From positions 620,001-684,000 of the forward strand of contig NZ_CP030051.1 of NCBI RefSeq assembly GCF_004114975.1: DNA of 64,000 bases, given 5' to 3'. The DNA comes from Bradyrhizobium guangdongense. Its GTDB lineage: Bacteria > Pseudomonadota > Alphaproteobacteria > Rhizobiales > Xanthobacteraceae. The notes beneath the pieces are model-generated. The model had not been told where the DNA came from. It saw only the letters and a program-made list of their open reading frames with translations, and did no database searches. This document shows positions 43,833 to 53,744 of this stretch, piece by piece. The position numbers and the translations under genes are program-made. How positions within the stretch are numbered: position 1 is the first letter of the stretch; every line of letters begins with the position of its first letter.

Positions 43833-44458
43833 CGCAGAACTCCCAAGAGGTAGACGAAGGTGAAGACGCCGATCCAGACCACGTCGAGGAAGTGCCAGAA
43901 CATCGACAGGCACATCAGGCGACGGCGGTTGGCCTCGATCAGACCGAAACGCCAAACCTGCACCATCAGCGTCACCAGCCAGATCAGGCCGCAGGAGACG
44001 TGCAGGCCGTGGGTGCCGACCAGGGTGAAGAAGGCGGACAGGAAGGCGCTGCGCTGAGGCGTGGCCCCCTCATGGATCATGTGGGCGAACTCGGTGAGCT
44101 CGATGCCGATGAAGGCGGCGCCGAACAGGCCGGTGATCAGGAGCCACATCTGGGTCTGGGCGATCTTGTTCTGCTGCATCGTCAGCATGGCAAAGCCATA
44201 GGTGATCGATGACAGCAGCAGCATCGAGGTGTTGACCGCGACGAGATCGAGGTCGAACAGATCCTTCGGCGCGGGCCCGGCGGCGTAGTTGGCGCCAAGC
44301 ACCCCGAAGGCGGCGAACAGCATCGCGAAGATGAGGCAGTCGCTCATCAGGTAGATCCAGAAGCCAAGCGAGGTGCTGTAGCCTTCCGGATGCGGGTGCT
44401 CGTCGGCGAGGTAGAAGACCGGCTCGCCGGTCTGCGAGGGATTGACAGCGACAGTCAT
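43829..44458 (-). CDS. cyoC: Cytochrome o ubiquinol oxidase subunit III
   Basis: This 209-residue COX3-like subunit has five transmembrane segments. STSLGFWIYLMSDCLIFAMLF is at the N-terminus, and FTLVGTHGLHVSCGLIWL and FWHFLDVVWIGVFTFVYL toward the C-terminus are diagnostic. The start codon directly abuts the cyoB stop. Confidence 0.95.
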   Translation of the reverse strand: MTVAVNPSQTGEPVFYLADEHPHPEGYSTSLGFWIYLMSDCLIFAMLFAAFGVLGANYAAGPAPKDLFDLDLVAVNTSMLLLSSITYGFAMLTMQQNKIAQTQMWLLITGLFGAAFIGIELTEFAHMIHEGATPQRSAFLSAFFTLVGTHGLHVSCGLIWLVTLMVQVWRFGLIEANRRRLMCLSMFWHFLDVVWIGVFTFVYLLGVLR

Positions 44459-46456
44459 TTACTTGGCTCCGGCGAGCAGTTTGGTGCGCGCGTCCTCGGT
44501 CCGGATGACGTCGTCAGCCGGAATGTCGAAGTCGCGGTGATAGTTGAAGGTGTGACCGATGCCGACGGCGAGCATCGCAATGAAGCTCGCAGCCGCCAGC
44601 CACCACATGTACCAGATCAGACCGAAGCCCATCGCGGTGGCGAAGCCGGCGAGAATGATGCCGGTACCCGTGCTGCGCGGCATGTGGATCGGCTTGAACC
44701 CGGTGAGCGGACGCTGGTAGCCACGCTTCTTCATGTCCCACCAGGCGTCGTTGTCATGAACGACAGGGGTGAAGGCGAAGTTGTAGTCCGGCGGCGGCGA
44801 GGAGGTCGCCCATTCCAGCGTGCGGGCGTCCCAGGGATCGCCGGTGACGTCCTTGAGCTGCTCGCGCTTGAGGAAGCTGACCGCGAACTGCATCAGCATC
44901 GAGAGGATGCCGAGGAAGATGAGGCTGGCGCCGATCGCGGCGATGACGAACCAGATCTGAAGGGACGGATCATCGAACACCCGCAGACGGCGGGTCACGC
45001 CCATCAGGCCGAGCACGTAGAGCGGCATGAAGGCCATGTAGAAGCCGGTGACCCAGAACCAAAACGAGCACTTGCCCCAGAACGGATCGAGTCTGAAGCC
45101 GAACGCTTTCGGGAACCAGTAGTTGATGCCGGCGAACGCGCCGAACACCACGCCGCCGATGATCACGTTGTGGAAGTGCGCGATCAGGAACAGGCTGTTG
45201 TGCAGGACGAAGTCGGCCGGCGGCACCGCGAGCAGCACGCCGGTCATGCCGCCGATCACGAAGGTCAGCATGAAGGCAATCGTCCACATCATCGGCAGCT
45301 CGTAACGGATGCGGCCGCGATACATCGTGAACAGCCAGTTGAACATCTTCGCGCCCGTCGGGATCGAGATGATCATCGTGGTGATGCCGAAGAACGAGTT
45401 GACGCTGGCGCCCGAGCCCATCGTGAAGAAGTGGTGCAGCCACACCAGGTACGACAGGATGGTGATGACGACCGTGGCGTAGACCATCGAGGTGTAGCCG
45501 AACAGGCGTTTGCCGGAGAAGGTCGAGGTGACTTCCGAGAAGATGCCGAAGGCGGGAAGAACCAGGATGTAGACCTCGGGATGGCCCCAGATCCAGATCA
45601 GGTTCACGTACATCATCGGGCTGCCGCCGAAATCGTTCGTGAAGAAGTTGGTGCCGACATAGCGGTCGAGCGAGAGCAGCGCGAGCACGACGGTCAGGAC
45701 CGGGAAGGAGGCGACGATCAGGATGTTGGTGCAGAGCGAAGTCCAGGTGAACACCGGCATCCGCATCATGGTCATGCCGGGGCAGCGCAGCTTGACGATG
45801 GTGCAGATCAGGTTGATGCCGGACAGCGTCGTTCCGACGCCCGCGACCTGCAATCCCCATATGTAATAGTCGACGCCGACATCAGGACTGTAGCCGATGT
45901 TGGACAGCGGTGGATAAGCCAGCCAGCCGGTGCGGGCGAATTCGCCGATGAACAGCGAGAGCATCACGAGCACCGCGCCGCCGACCGTCATCCAGAAGCT
46001 GAAATTGTTCAGGAACGGGAATGACACGTCGCGCGCGCCGATCTGCAATGGAACGACGAAGTTCATCAGGCCGGTCACCAGCGGCATCGCCACGAAGAAG
46101 ATCATGATCACGCCGTGGGCGGTGAAGACCTGGTCGTAGTGATGGGCCGGGAGGAAGCCCTCGGAGCCGCCGAACGCCATCGCCTGCTGCGCTCGCATCA
46201 TGAGCGCGTCGGCGAAGCCGCGCAGCAGCATCACGATGCCGAGGACCATGTACATGACGCCGATCCGCTTGTGATCCACGCTGGTGAACCATTCGCGCCA
46301 GAGATAACCCCAGAGGCGGAAGTAGGTCAGGCCGGCGAGCAGCGTGATGCCGCCGAGCGCGACCACAGCGAAGGTGCCGACCAGAATCGGCTCGTGCAGC
46401 GGCAGCCAATCGATGCCGAGACGACCGAAGATGAGCTTGAGAAGATCAGGAGACAT
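44459..46456 (-). CDS. cyoB: Cytochrome o ubiquinol oxidase subunit I
   Basis: This is the catalytic subunit of the proton-pumping bo3-type quinol oxidase, 665 residues with about 15 transmembrane segments, close to the E. coli length. Visible blocks are [15 protein letters not shown] (low-spin heme ligand His), [16 protein letters not shown] (CuB His and the cross-linked Tyr) and WLHHFFTMG (CuB histidines); [12 protein letters not shown] supplies the two heme-ligand histidines. It starts 11 bases after cyoA. Confidence 0.97.
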   Translation of the reverse strand: MSPDLLKLIFGRLGIDWLPLHEPILVGTFAVVALGGITLLAGLTYFRLWGYLWREWFTSVDHKRIGVMYMVLGIVMLLRGFADALMMRAQQAMAFGGSEGFLPAHHYDQVFTAHGVIMIFFVAMPLVTGLMNFVVPLQIGARDVSFPFLNNFSFWMTVGGAVLVMLSLFIGEFARTGWLAYPPLSNIGYSPDVGVDYYIWGLQVAGVGTTLSGINLICTIVKLRCPGMTMMRMPVFTWTSLCTNILIVASFPVLTVVLALLSLDRYVGTNFFTNDFGGSPMMYVNLIWIWGHPEVYILVLPAFGIFSEVTSTFSGKRLFGYTSMVYATVVITILSYLVWLHHFFTMGSGASVNSFFGITTMIISIPTGAKMFNWLFTMYRGRIRYELPMMWTIAFMLTFVIGGMTGVLLAVPPADFVLHNSLFLIAHFHNVIIGGVVFGAFAGINYWFPKAFGFRLDPFWGKCSFWFWVTGFYMAFMPLYVLGLMGVTRRLRVFDDPSLQIWFVIAAIGASLIFLGILSMLMQFAVSFLKREQLKDVTGDPWDARTLEWATSSPPPDYNFAFTPVVHDNDAWWDMKKRGYQRPLTGFKPIHMPRSTGTGIILAGFATAMGFGLIWYMWWLAAASFIAMLAVGIGHTFNYHRDFDIPADDVIRTEDARTKLLAGAK

Positions 46457-46467
46457 GCTGGATCTCT

Positions 46468-47628
46468 TTAGGAATCTGACTTCGGACGCTGTCCGAGGAA
46501 GAAGAACGAGGACTTCAGCGGCGCGAAGGTCGGCCGCTTCAGGCCGGCGCCCAGGAGCGGCGCGGTGTCGAGCCGCGCGCTGATCGCGGCCGTCGTGTGG
46601 CCTTGCGGCGCATCCGGCGTGCAGGTGCCGGCAACGAAGCTCGGCTCGGGTCCGAAGGCGGTGCCGCGGCGGGCGTATTTGTCGTAGGAGAGCGGAAGGG
46701 TGTTGTTCAGGCCCTCATGGCCGTTGCCGCCCTTGGCGTCGATCGCCATCATCTCGCTCTGGCACATCTTGCCGGTCTCGACGCACATGTTGAGGATCAG
46801 GCGGTAGAGATCGGAATCGACCGTGCCCCAGCGGCGCACGGGCTCGTTCTCGCTGGGCTTTTCGAGCTGGAGATACTCGGTGCGGCCAAGCGAGCCGCCG
46901 GCCGATTTGGCCTGCGCGACCCAGGCATCAAAGCCCTTGTCGTCGAGGCCCTGGAAGTTGAAGTGCATGCCGGAGAAGCCGGCGCCGCTGTAGTTCGCCG
47001 AGAAGCCCCTGTAGGTACCGGCGTGGTTCACCACGGCATGGAGCTTGGTCTCCATGCCCGGCATCGCATAGATCTGACCCGCGAGCGCGGGGATGTAGAA
47101 CGAGTTCATCACCGAAGAAGCGGTGATGCGGAAGTTGATCGGGCGATCGACGGGCGCGGCCAGATCGTTGACGGTGGCGATGCCGTAATCCGGATAGATG
47201 AAGAGCCACTTCCAGTCGAGCGCGACGACGTCGACTTCGAGCGGCGCCTTGGACTGGTCGATGGCGCGGTCGGCATGGATGCGGCCGAGCGTCCGGTAGG
47301 GGTCGAGCAGATGCGTGCCCATCCAGGTCAGCGCGCCCAGGCAGACGATGATCAACAGCGGTGCCGACCAGATCACCAGCTCGAGCTTGGTCGAGTGATC
47401 CCAATCCGGCTCGTAGCGGGCCGAGCTGTTGGACTGGCGGTAGCGCCAGGCAAACAGCACCGTCAGCGCCATCACGGGGACGACGATGAGGAGCATCAGG
47501 ACGGTGGAGATGATGACGAGGTCGCGCTGTTGCGCCGCGATATCGCCGGCTGGCGCCAGCACGACGTAGTTGCAGCCGCTGAGCGCGACTGCCAAGGGTA
47601 GCAGCGCCAGGATCTTGAGACGGGACAC
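46468..47628 (-). CDS. cyoA: Cytochrome o ubiquinol oxidase subunit II
   Basis: This 386-residue subunit has a lipoprotein signal (LAVALSGC) followed by two transmembrane helices and a periplasmic cupredoxin-like domain lacking CuA ligands, as expected for a quinol oxidase. [19 protein letters not shown] and [29 protein letters not shown] are family blocks. GTG 47628 gives a compact signal peptide. It heads the operon cyoABCD-surf1-regS-regR. No cyoE is in the window. Confidence 0.95.
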   Translation of the reverse strand: MSRLKILALLPLAVALSGCNYVVLAPAGDIAAQQRDLVIISTVLMLLIVVPVMALTVLFAWRYRQSNSSARYEPDWDHSTKLELVIWSAPLLIIVCLGALTWMGTHLLDPYRTLGRIHADRAIDQSKAPLEVDVVALDWKWLFIYPDYGIATVNDLAAPVDRPINFRITASSVMNSFYIPALAGQIYAMPGMETKLHAVVNHAGTYRGFSANYSGAGFSGMHFNFQGLDDKGFDAWVAQAKSAGGSLGRTEYLQLEKPSENEPVRRWGTVDSDLYRLILNMCVETGKMCQSEMMAIDAKGGNGHEGLNNTLPLSYDKYARRGTAFGPEPSFVAGTCTPDAPQGHTTAAISARLDTAPLLGAGLKRPTFAPLKSSFFFLGQRPKSDS

Positions 47629-47695
47629 GGGCCGAGCCTTATGAGAATGAGTTTCCTTTGCGGGGCCAAGGGGTAGCTGCGGCGCAACAATCCGG

Positions 47696-47718
47696 ACATT
47701 GGACAATTTGTCCAATGT
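47696..47718. promoter_or_regulatory. Perfect 11-1-11 palindrome between cyoA and the MFS gene
   Basis: ACATTGGACAA (47696-47706), T, TTGTCCAATGT (47708-47718) is an exact dyad in the 181-base divergent region. It lies about 68 bases before the cyoA start and 92 before the MFS start. The shape suggests a TetR-, GntR- or similar dimer site; no matching regulator gene is adjacent. Confidence 0.7.
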
Positions 47719-47809
47719 TGCATTGCGGGATGTTCGGTCAGACAGGGTCAGATTGCCTGGCGCCCGCCGGGCGGTCGGCTTTGGTTTTCAGGACGTTAAG
47801 GGCGCACGA

Positions 47810-49147
47810 ATGGCGACGGCACAGACCCCCGCAATGGCAAACCTCCACTCGGGCGAGCACGGCCACGACCAGGCCAGTCCCGGCGAAATCGCCATCGGCG
47901 TCATCATCGGCCGCACCTCGGAATTCTTTGATTTCTTCGTATTCGCGATCGCCTCGGTGATCGTGTTCCCGCGCCTCGTCTTTCCGTTCACCAGCGAACT
48001 GACCGGCACCCTCTATTCCTTCATGATCTTCGCGCTGGCCTTCATGGCACGGCCGATCGGCACCGTGATTTTCATGACGGTCGACCGCAGCTACGGCAAG
48101 ACGGCCAAGTTGATCTCGGCGCTGTTCCTGCTTGGCACCGCCACCGTGGCGCTCGCATTCCTGCCCGGTTATCACGAGATCGGCGTCGCTGCGATCTGGC
48201 TGCTGGCGCTGGCGCGCATCGCGCAGGGTCTGGCCTGGGGCGGCGCCTGGGACGGCATGGCTTCGCTGCTGGCGCTGAACGCGCCCGCCTCCAAGCGCGG
48301 CTGGTACGCGATGGTGCCGCAGCTCGGCGCGCCGCTCGGACTGATCGTCGCGAGCGCGCTGTTCGCCTATTTCGCCGGCAATCTCTCGGCCGACGATTTC
48401 TTCGATTGGGGTTGGCGCTATCCGTTCTTCGTCGCTTTCGCCATCAACGTCGTGGCGCTGTTCGCGCGCCTGCGCATGGTGACGACAGAGGAATATGCCT
48501 CGCTGTTCGAGACCCGCGAGCTCCAGCCCGCGCGCATCTCCGACACCGTCGCGCGTGAAGGCCACAACATCATGCTCGGCGCATTCGCACCGCTGGCGAG
48601 CTTCGCGCTGTTCCACATGGTCACGGTGTTCCCGCTGTCCTGGGTGTTCCTGTTCACCCGCGAGAGCCCGGTGCGCTTTTTGATCATCGAGATCGTCGCC
48701 GCCGTGTTCGGCGTCGCCGCGATCGTGGTGTCCGGCATCATCGCCGACCGTGTCGGCCGCAAGTCGCTGCTGATGGGTTCGGCGATCGCGATCGCGATCT
48801 ACAGCGGTTTCGCCCCGCAGCTTCTCGATGCCGGTGCGTTCGGCGAGACCATCTACATGGTGATCGGCTTCATCCTGCTCGGCCTGTCCTTCGGACAGTC
48901 CTCGGGCGCGATCGCCTCGAACTTCAAGCAGATGTACCGCTACACGGCTTCCGCGCTGACCTCGGACATGGCCTGGCTGTTCGGCGCCGGGTTCGCTCCG
49001 CTCGTCGCGCTGCTGCTGGCCATCAATCTCGGCGTCATCGCCTCGGGCGCGTACCTACTGTCGGGCGCGTTCTGGACCCTGCTCGCGCTCTGGCTCAGCG
49101 GCCAGCGCGAGGCCGGCGACATGGACGCGGGCCAATCCTCCAACTGA
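47810..49147 (+). CDS. MFS transporter, metabolite:H+ symporter-like
   Basis: This 445-residue membrane protein has about 12 transmembrane segments. TSEFFDFFVFAIAS at the N-terminus and the RIAQGLAWGGAWDG block are typical of the MHS group (ProP, KgtP, ShiA), which import organic acids or betaines with protons. A second MFS motif, IADRVGRKSLL, lies after the seventh helix. ATG 47810 follows AAGGG. It is divergent from the cyo operon across a palindromic operator. The substrate is not predictable. Confidence 0.87.
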   Translation: MATAQTPAMANLHSGEHGHDQASPGEIAIGVIIGRTSEFFDFFVFAIASVIVFPRLVFPFTSELTGTLYSFMIFALAFMARPIGTVIFMTVDRSYGKTAKLISALFLLGTATVALAFLPGYHEIGVAAIWLLALARIAQGLAWGGAWDGMASLLALNAPASKRGWYAMVPQLGAPLGLIVASALFAYFAGNLSADDFFDWGWRYPFFVAFAINVVALFARLRMVTTEEYASLFETRELQPARISDTVAREGHNIMLGAFAPLASFALFHMVTVFPLSWVFLFTRESPVRFLIIEIVAAVFGVAAIVVSGIIADRVGRKSLLMGSAIAIAIYSGFAPQLLDAGAFGETIYMVIGFILLGLSFGQSSGAIASNFKQMYRYTASALTSDMAWLFGAGFAPLVALLLAINLGVIASGAYLLSGAFWTLLALWLSGQREAGDMDAGQSSN

Positions 49148-49203
49148 CGGGAATAATATTCGGCCCGGACGATCCTGTTTGCGGATCGCAAACAGGAGAT
49201 CAC

Positions 49204-49605
49204 ATGAACGTCTGGCCGTATTCCGTCCTCCGGCGAAGCACCGCAAGCCTGGCTCCCGCCGCGGTCGCGATTGCGCTGCTGTGTGCAGCCGGTCCCGCGG
49301 GGGCCACCGGCGATGCCGCGCGCGGCCAGACGCTCTACAAGGGCTGCGCAGACTGTCACTCCATCAACGAGAATGGCGTCGGCCCGATGCACAAGGGCGT
49401 GGTCGGGCGCGAGGCGGGCAGCGTTCCCGGTTACGACTATTCGCCCGATCTGAAGAATTCGGGAATCGTCTGGACCGAGGAGAACCTCGACAAATGGCTG
49501 ACCGGACCGCAAGCGATGGTGCCCGAGACCAAGATGTTCTTCGATGTGCCGGATGCGCAGGATCGCGCCGACATCATCGCGTATTTGAAGGAAAAGGCGC
49601 GGTAG
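49204..49605 (+). CDS. Class I cytochrome c
   Basis: This exported single-heme cytochrome c has 133 residues. It has a signal peptide (hydrophobic 16-33, cleavage near AGA), the heme site CADCH and the axial Met in TKMFF. It is similar in size and layout to cytochrome c2/c556-type electron carriers. CAGGAG precedes the ATG. It is near the oxidase genes but on the other strand; a quinol oxidase does not need cytochrome c, so its partner is elsewhere. Confidence 0.92.
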   Translation: MNVWPYSVLRRSTASLAPAAVAIALLCAAGPAGATGDAARGQTLYKGCADCHSINENGVGPMHKGVVGREAGSVPGYDYSPDLKNSGIVWTEENLDKWLTGPQAMVPETKMFFDVPDAQDRADIIAYLKEKAR

Positions 49606-49619
49606 GCGGTGCAGGTCTC

Positions 49620-49709
49620 GTAGCGTGAGCAAAGGCGCTTAAGCGCCGTGCCCACGATCGTTCTCGATCAATCAGATTGGGTGGGCACGCTTCGCTTTGC
49701 CCACCCTAC
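49620..49709. repeat. Dispersed inverted repeat, family A
   Basis: The right half GTGGGCACGCTTCGCTTTGC plus CCACCCTAC matches the right half of 9441-9527; the left arm is diverged. It lies between convergent cytochrome c and M48 genes. Confidence 0.75.
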
Positions 49710-49734
49710 GGCAGCTGCGGCAGCTGCCCCAGCT

Positions 49735-51234
49735 TCAATCGGTCACGATCTTCACGCGGTCGCGCACCTTCACCTGCGCGTTGCGATCGAGGCCGTTGAG
49801 TACACGAAAACGTTCGGCGGGGTGATCGACGCCGGCCATGCGGTGCGACAGCGATTCCGCGGTGTCGCCGGGCTGCACGGTGATCACCTTGATGCGCAGC
49901 GGTCGCGCGGCTTGGATCTCTTCGAGCGTCAGGCGGCGGAATGAGTTGACGGTCTCGCGCGCATTGCGCTCGCTCTCGGTCGATTTCTGCCGCGTGGCGA
50001 AGATAAAGCGATAGACGTCGCTGCCGAAGCGCAGCGCATAGACCTTGAACTGCCACTGGTCGCCCTTAGCGGTGGCAGATGCGGCCGGGAAGCCGTTAAT
50101 GGTCAGGTCCTCGGTGGATGCCTTCTCGACGCCCTCCATCCAGCCGGAATTGAGATAGTCGCCGAGCGACTGTTCGGCCGGCACGCGCACGACGTCGAAG
50201 CGCATCGCCTGCGAGCCGCCCTCGCGCACGCCGATCACCGCCTGCGCAGTGTTATCGAGCGTGAAATTATCAGGCGCCTGGAAGGTAAAGCCGAGCTTCG
50301 GATGCAGGAAGCGCCGGCCGCGGACAAAACCTTCGCTGGGGTCCTCGCCATAGACGAGATTGTCGATCGCGGAGAGATAGCTCTCCCGGTCGCGTTCGGC
50401 GCCCTCGGGCGCCGCATATTGCCGCGCGATGGTCTGCGCATTTTGCACCCGTTCGGGCGTTGCCGGATGCGACGAGGTGAAATCCTGCGCGCGCGGGTCG
50501 AGCGAAGTCTTGCCGGCCTTCAGCTCGGCATTGCGCTCCATCGCCGAGAGGAAGCGGGCGGCACCATAGGGATCGAAATGCGCCTTGGCGGAGATGCCGA
50601 CGCCAATGCCGTCAGCCTCGAACTCCTGGTTGCGCGAAAAGCTCGCCATGGTGAGCTTGGTTTTGGCGAGCGCGAGCGCGGTGAGATCGGGGTCCGTGCT
50701 CATGTCGGTGACGACACGCGTGACGATCGCAGCCTGGCGCGCCTGGTCCTCGCGCATTGCGGCGTGCCTGGACAGCACATGCGCCATCTCGTGGCTGAGC
50801 ACGGAGGACAATTCCGAGGTATCGCTGGCAAGCGCCAGAAGCCCGCGCGTGACGTAGAGCTGGCCGTTCGGCAGCGCGAAGGCGTTCACCGCGCCGGAGT
50901 TGAGAATGGTGACCTTGTAGCCCTGATCGGGACGGTCTGACGCGGCGACGAGCCGGTCGACGGTCTTGCTGACGAGGGATTCGAGCTTGGGGTCGTCATA
51001 GGTGCCGCCATAGCTCGCCAAGATGCGTTCGTGTTCTTTCTCCGTCGCCGGGGTCTGGGCGACCGCCGGCTTCGGCTTGGGCATCGCGACGGTCGGCGGG
51101 GCTGCCGCGGTCTGGAACCGGCCCATATCGCCGCAACCGGCGAGTGCCGTGCCCACCGCAAGGCAAAGCGCGGCCGGCGCAGCCCGTAGGCGGCGGCCAT
51201 CACCTCGTCCGTGCCGTTCTAGCACCCCATTCAC
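49735..51234 (-). CDS. M48 family metalloprotease lipoprotein with C-terminal LysM-like region
   Basis: This 499-residue protein has a lipobox (LAGC, Cys 34) and an M48 zinc-protease domain: HEMAH at 148-152 and the third ligand in FEADGIG near residue 208. It has the layout of the BepA/YfgC and LoiP quality-control proteases of the outer membrane. The C-terminus (IKVITVQPGDTAESLSHRM...) resembles a LysM fold that could bind peptidoglycan. Arg-rich residues before the signal suggest the true start may be slightly inside. Confidence 0.88.
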   Translation of the reverse strand: MNGVLERHGRGDGRRLRAAPAALCLAVGTALAGCGDMGRFQTAAAPPTVAMPKPKPAVAQTPATEKEHERILASYGGTYDDPKLESLVSKTVDRLVAASDRPDQGYKVTILNSGAVNAFALPNGQLYVTRGLLALASDTSELSSVLSHEMAHVLSRHAAMREDQARQAAIVTRVVTDMSTDPDLTALALAKTKLTMASFSRNQEFEADGIGVGISAKAHFDPYGAARFLSAMERNAELKAGKTSLDPRAQDFTSSHPATPERVQNAQTIARQYAAPEGAERDRESYLSAIDNLVYGEDPSEGFVRGRRFLHPKLGFTFQAPDNFTLDNTAQAVIGVREGGSQAMRFDVVRVPAEQSLGDYLNSGWMEGVEKASTEDLTINGFPAASATAKGDQWQFKVYALRFGSDVYRFIFATRQKSTESERNARETVNSFRRLTLEEIQAARPLRIKVITVQPGDTAESLSHRMAGVDHPAERFRVLNGLDRNAQVKVRDRVKIVTD

Positions 51235-51260
51235 GTCGCTTAACCCGTGCCCGGCCCGAT

Positions 51261-52034
51261 TTAAGGCCTTACCCCTGTCGGTTCGTTTGCGCCCAGCAAC
51301 TCGAGCTGTCCCACGAGACGCACCTCGATACGCGGCCCCGTATTCCCCTCAACCCAGCCCCGAACGCGAACACGCTTATTTTCCAGGGACTTAAGGGTAA
51401 TTCCGGCGGTTTCGAACGCCGGTAGATTGCGCTTTGAGATAGTCGCCGTAAAGCCGCGTGTCCAGCTTCGTCCGAAGTTGAGGTAGGTCATTGCCCCAGC
51501 TTGCCGGACGGACAGGACTTTGCCCTCGACGACCATAAAGCGCCCGATCCCGGCCAAAATATCGTCCGGACTTTCCGCGTTTTTTATGGCCGACGGGTCA
51601 GCCCAACTGCCCTTTTTTTGGCGCCGCGCCTCCGCTTCCGACGCCATCAGGGCCGCCGCGCAGTCCTTGTCCGCGATCTCGGCGGAGACGAGCGCGTCGC
51701 CCTGGGCGAGGAGGGCGGCCTGGATAGAGCTATCGCTTTCGCCGATGAAGACCAGCGCGCCCTGGCGACCGTAACGGTCGGGCGTGTCGTTAGTGCTGCG
51801 CAGGATGACGTCGCGGCCGACGAGCAGGGAAGTCAATGCTTGCTTCGTCGCCGCCGTCGCTTCGATTCCCGTGAGGCGGACCTCGCGGCCGTCGTCGAGG
51901 CGGACGCTGCGTGCATCGACGACCGCCGCGACGCGTCCTTCGCCCTGTGCCTCGAATTGGCACGGTGTCGCGCACGCAGGGTGACCTGCGATGAAGAGAA
52001 GCGCGACGGTGAGGTGAAGAAGGGGTTGCGTCAC
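51261..52034 (-). CDS. Staphylococcal-nuclease-like exported protein
   Basis: This 257-residue protein has a signal peptide (LLHLTVALLFIAG, cleavage near ACA) and a thermonuclease-type OB-fold (GRVAAVVDARSVRLDDGREVRLTGIEA, then DRYGRQGALVF). Arg in VRLTGIEA matches a catalytic Arg, but the next catalytic Glu (usually in APE) is not seen, so nuclease activity is doubtful. GTG 52034 is preferred: the frame is open to 52244 only because it reads through a family-D repeat. The ribosome-binding site is poor. Confidence 0.75.
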   Translation of the reverse strand: MTQPLLHLTVALLFIAGHPACATPCQFEAQGEGRVAAVVDARSVRLDDGREVRLTGIEATAATKQALTSLLVGRDVILRSTNDTPDRYGRQGALVFIGESDSSIQAALLAQGDALVSAEIADKDCAAALMASEAEARRQKKGSWADPSAIKNAESPDDILAGIGRFMVVEGKVLSVRQAGAMTYLNFGRSWTRGFTATISKRNLPAFETAGITLKSLENKRVRVRGWVEGNTGPRIEVRLVGQLELLGANEPTGVRP

Positions 52035-52360
52035 ATGACCCGGAGAGGTTGCGTTAGGCGCGAATGCTAACTCAGAAGCGGTGAGGCGCGAAGAGGCTTC
52101 CACGCACTCCGTCATTGCGAGCGCGGCGAAGCAATCCAGACTGCCTCTGCGGAAAGACTCTGGATTGCTCTGCTCCGCTCGCAATGACGCGGAGACATTC
52201 GTTCGCGTCTCACCATTCCGTTTTGCGGAAAACATGCGCGGCAATCAGGCCCTCGCAACGCACCGGCGCTTGCTGCGCTCTTGCGCATGCGGCATGATTG
52301 CGACAACAACGATAATCAAGCCGCCATCAGAGCCAGGCGATCAAGGGAGGTTGTTTTTCC
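52035..52360. other. Divergent intergenic region with a family-D repeat
   Basis: Besides the repeat at 52110-52189, the interval holds the promoters for the nuclease-like gene (minus) and the binding-protein gene (plus). AGGGAGG at 52344-52350 is the ribosome-binding site of the latter. No gene is seen. Confidence 0.5.
52110..52189. repeat. Dispersed inverted repeat, family D
   Basis: CGTCATTGCGAGCG and CGCTCGCAATGACG form the outer arms; GCAATCCAGA and TCTGGATTGC form the inner arms. Confidence 0.85.
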
Positions 52361-53569
52361 ATGAAGCATATTTTGTCGGGCATTTTTGCCGCCGCGTTTG
52401 CCCTCAGCGCGAGTGCCGCCGCGCAGGCTCAGGACAAGCCGCCCCTGAAGATCGGCGGCATCCTCGACATGTCGAGCCTCTACGCCGACATCACCGGCCC
52501 CGGCAGCGAGACCGCAGCCAAGATGGCTGTCGAGGATTTCGGCGGCGAGGTACTGGGACGCAAGATCGAGGTACTGGCGGCCGATCATCAGAACAAGGCC
52601 GATCTCGCCGCCAACATCGCGCGCGACATGCTCGACAATCATGGCGTCGAGATGATCTACGACGTCGCGGCGTCCGCCACAGCGTTGGCCGCGGGCGAGA
52701 TCGCGAAGGCGCGGGGCAAGATTATCATCTTCAACGGGCCCGGCTCGATCCGCCTCTCCAACGAGGCCTGCGGTCCCACTACCGTGCACTATGTGTTCGA
52801 CACTTACGGCCAGGCCAATGTCACCGGCCTCGCCGCCGTGAAATCGGGCCTCGACACCTGGTTCTTCCTCACCGCCGACTATGCCTTCGGCCAGGATCTG
52901 GAGAAGGACACCAGCGCCGTCGTCACCAAGACCGGCGGCAAGGTGCTGGGCAGTGTGCGTCATCCGCTCAACACCTCGGACTTCTCGTCGTTCCTGCTGC
53001 AGGCGCAGGCGTCGAAAGCCAAGGTGATCGGACTCGCGAATGCCGGCGGCGACACCGTCAACGCGATCAAGCAGGCGGCCGAGTTCGGCATCATGAAAGG
53101 CGGCCAGAAGGTCTCGCCATTGCTGGCCTTCGTCACCGATATCGACTCGATCGGGCTCGAGACCGCGCAGGGCCTGCTGCTGGCCGAAGCCTTCTACTGG
53201 GACATGAACGACGAGACCCGCGCATTTTCGAAGCGCTTCATGGAGCGCGTCAAGCGGCCGCCGACCTCGGCGCAGGCCGGCGTCTATTCCTCGGTCACGC
53301 ACTATCTGAAGGCGGTGAAGGCGGCTGGCACCACCGACGCTGCTGCGGTCATGAAGGTGATGAAGGAGACGCCGATCAACGACTTCTTCGCTCATGACGG
53401 CAAGATCCGCGAGGACGGCCGCATGGTCCACGACATGTACCTGTTCGAAGTGAAGAAGCCGTCGGAGTCCAAGGGCCGTTGGGACGATTACAAGCTGCTC
53501 GCCACCGTGCCGGCCAATGAGGCGTTCCAGTCGCTGGAGCAGTCGCGCTGCCCGCTGGTGAAGAAGTGA
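52361..53569 (+). CDS. ABC transporter substrate-binding protein (branched-chain/aromatic acid type)
   Basis: This 402-residue periplasmic binding protein has a Sec signal (hydrophobic 6-22, cleavage AQAQ). The mature domain opens with LKIGGILDMSSLYADITGPG, the LivJ-like Peripla_BP_6 pattern, and continues with GGEVLGRKIEVL. Its ribosome-binding site AGGGAGG is strong. No permease or ATPase lies nearby, so it must share a membrane complex encoded elsewhere. The following genes encode acyl-CoA enzymes, which suggests an aromatic or other carboxylic acid as solute; that is inference. Confidence 0.88.
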   Translation: MKHILSGIFAAAFALSASAAAQAQDKPPLKIGGILDMSSLYADITGPGSETAAKMAVEDFGGEVLGRKIEVLAADHQNKADLAANIARDMLDNHGVEMIYDVAASATALAAGEIAKARGKIIIFNGPGSIRLSNEACGPTTVHYVFDTYGQANVTGLAAVKSGLDTWFFLTADYAFGQDLEKDTSAVVTKTGGKVLGSVRHPLNTSDFSSFLLQAQASKAKVIGLANAGGDTVNAIKQAAEFGIMKGGQKVSPLLAFVTDIDSIGLETAQGLLLAEAFYWDMNDETRAFSKRFMERVKRPPTSAQAGVYSSVTHYLKAVKAAGTTDAAAVMKVMKETPINDFFAHDGKIREDGRMVHDMYLFEVKKPSESKGRWDDYKLLATVPANEAFQSLEQSRCPLVKK

Positions 53570-53589
53570 CGGCGTGACGTAAGTCACGA

Positions 53590-53704
53590 CGTCATTGCGA
53601 GGAGCCCGCGACAAAATTGCGAGCAATTGTGCTGGTGCGACGAAGCAATCCAGGTTGCATCTGCGGAGACATCTCTGGATTGTTTCGCTTCGCTCGCAAT
53701 GACG
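53590..53704. repeat. Dispersed inverted repeat, family D
   Basis: Same arms as the other family-D copies (CGTCATTGCGAG ... CTCGCAATGACG), with about 30 extra bases (GCCCGCGACAAAATTGCG region) inserted in the left half. Confidence 0.8.
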
Positions 53705-53744
53705 ACGTGGTGAGAGCTCGGTCAACAAACAGAGGAAACCTCGC

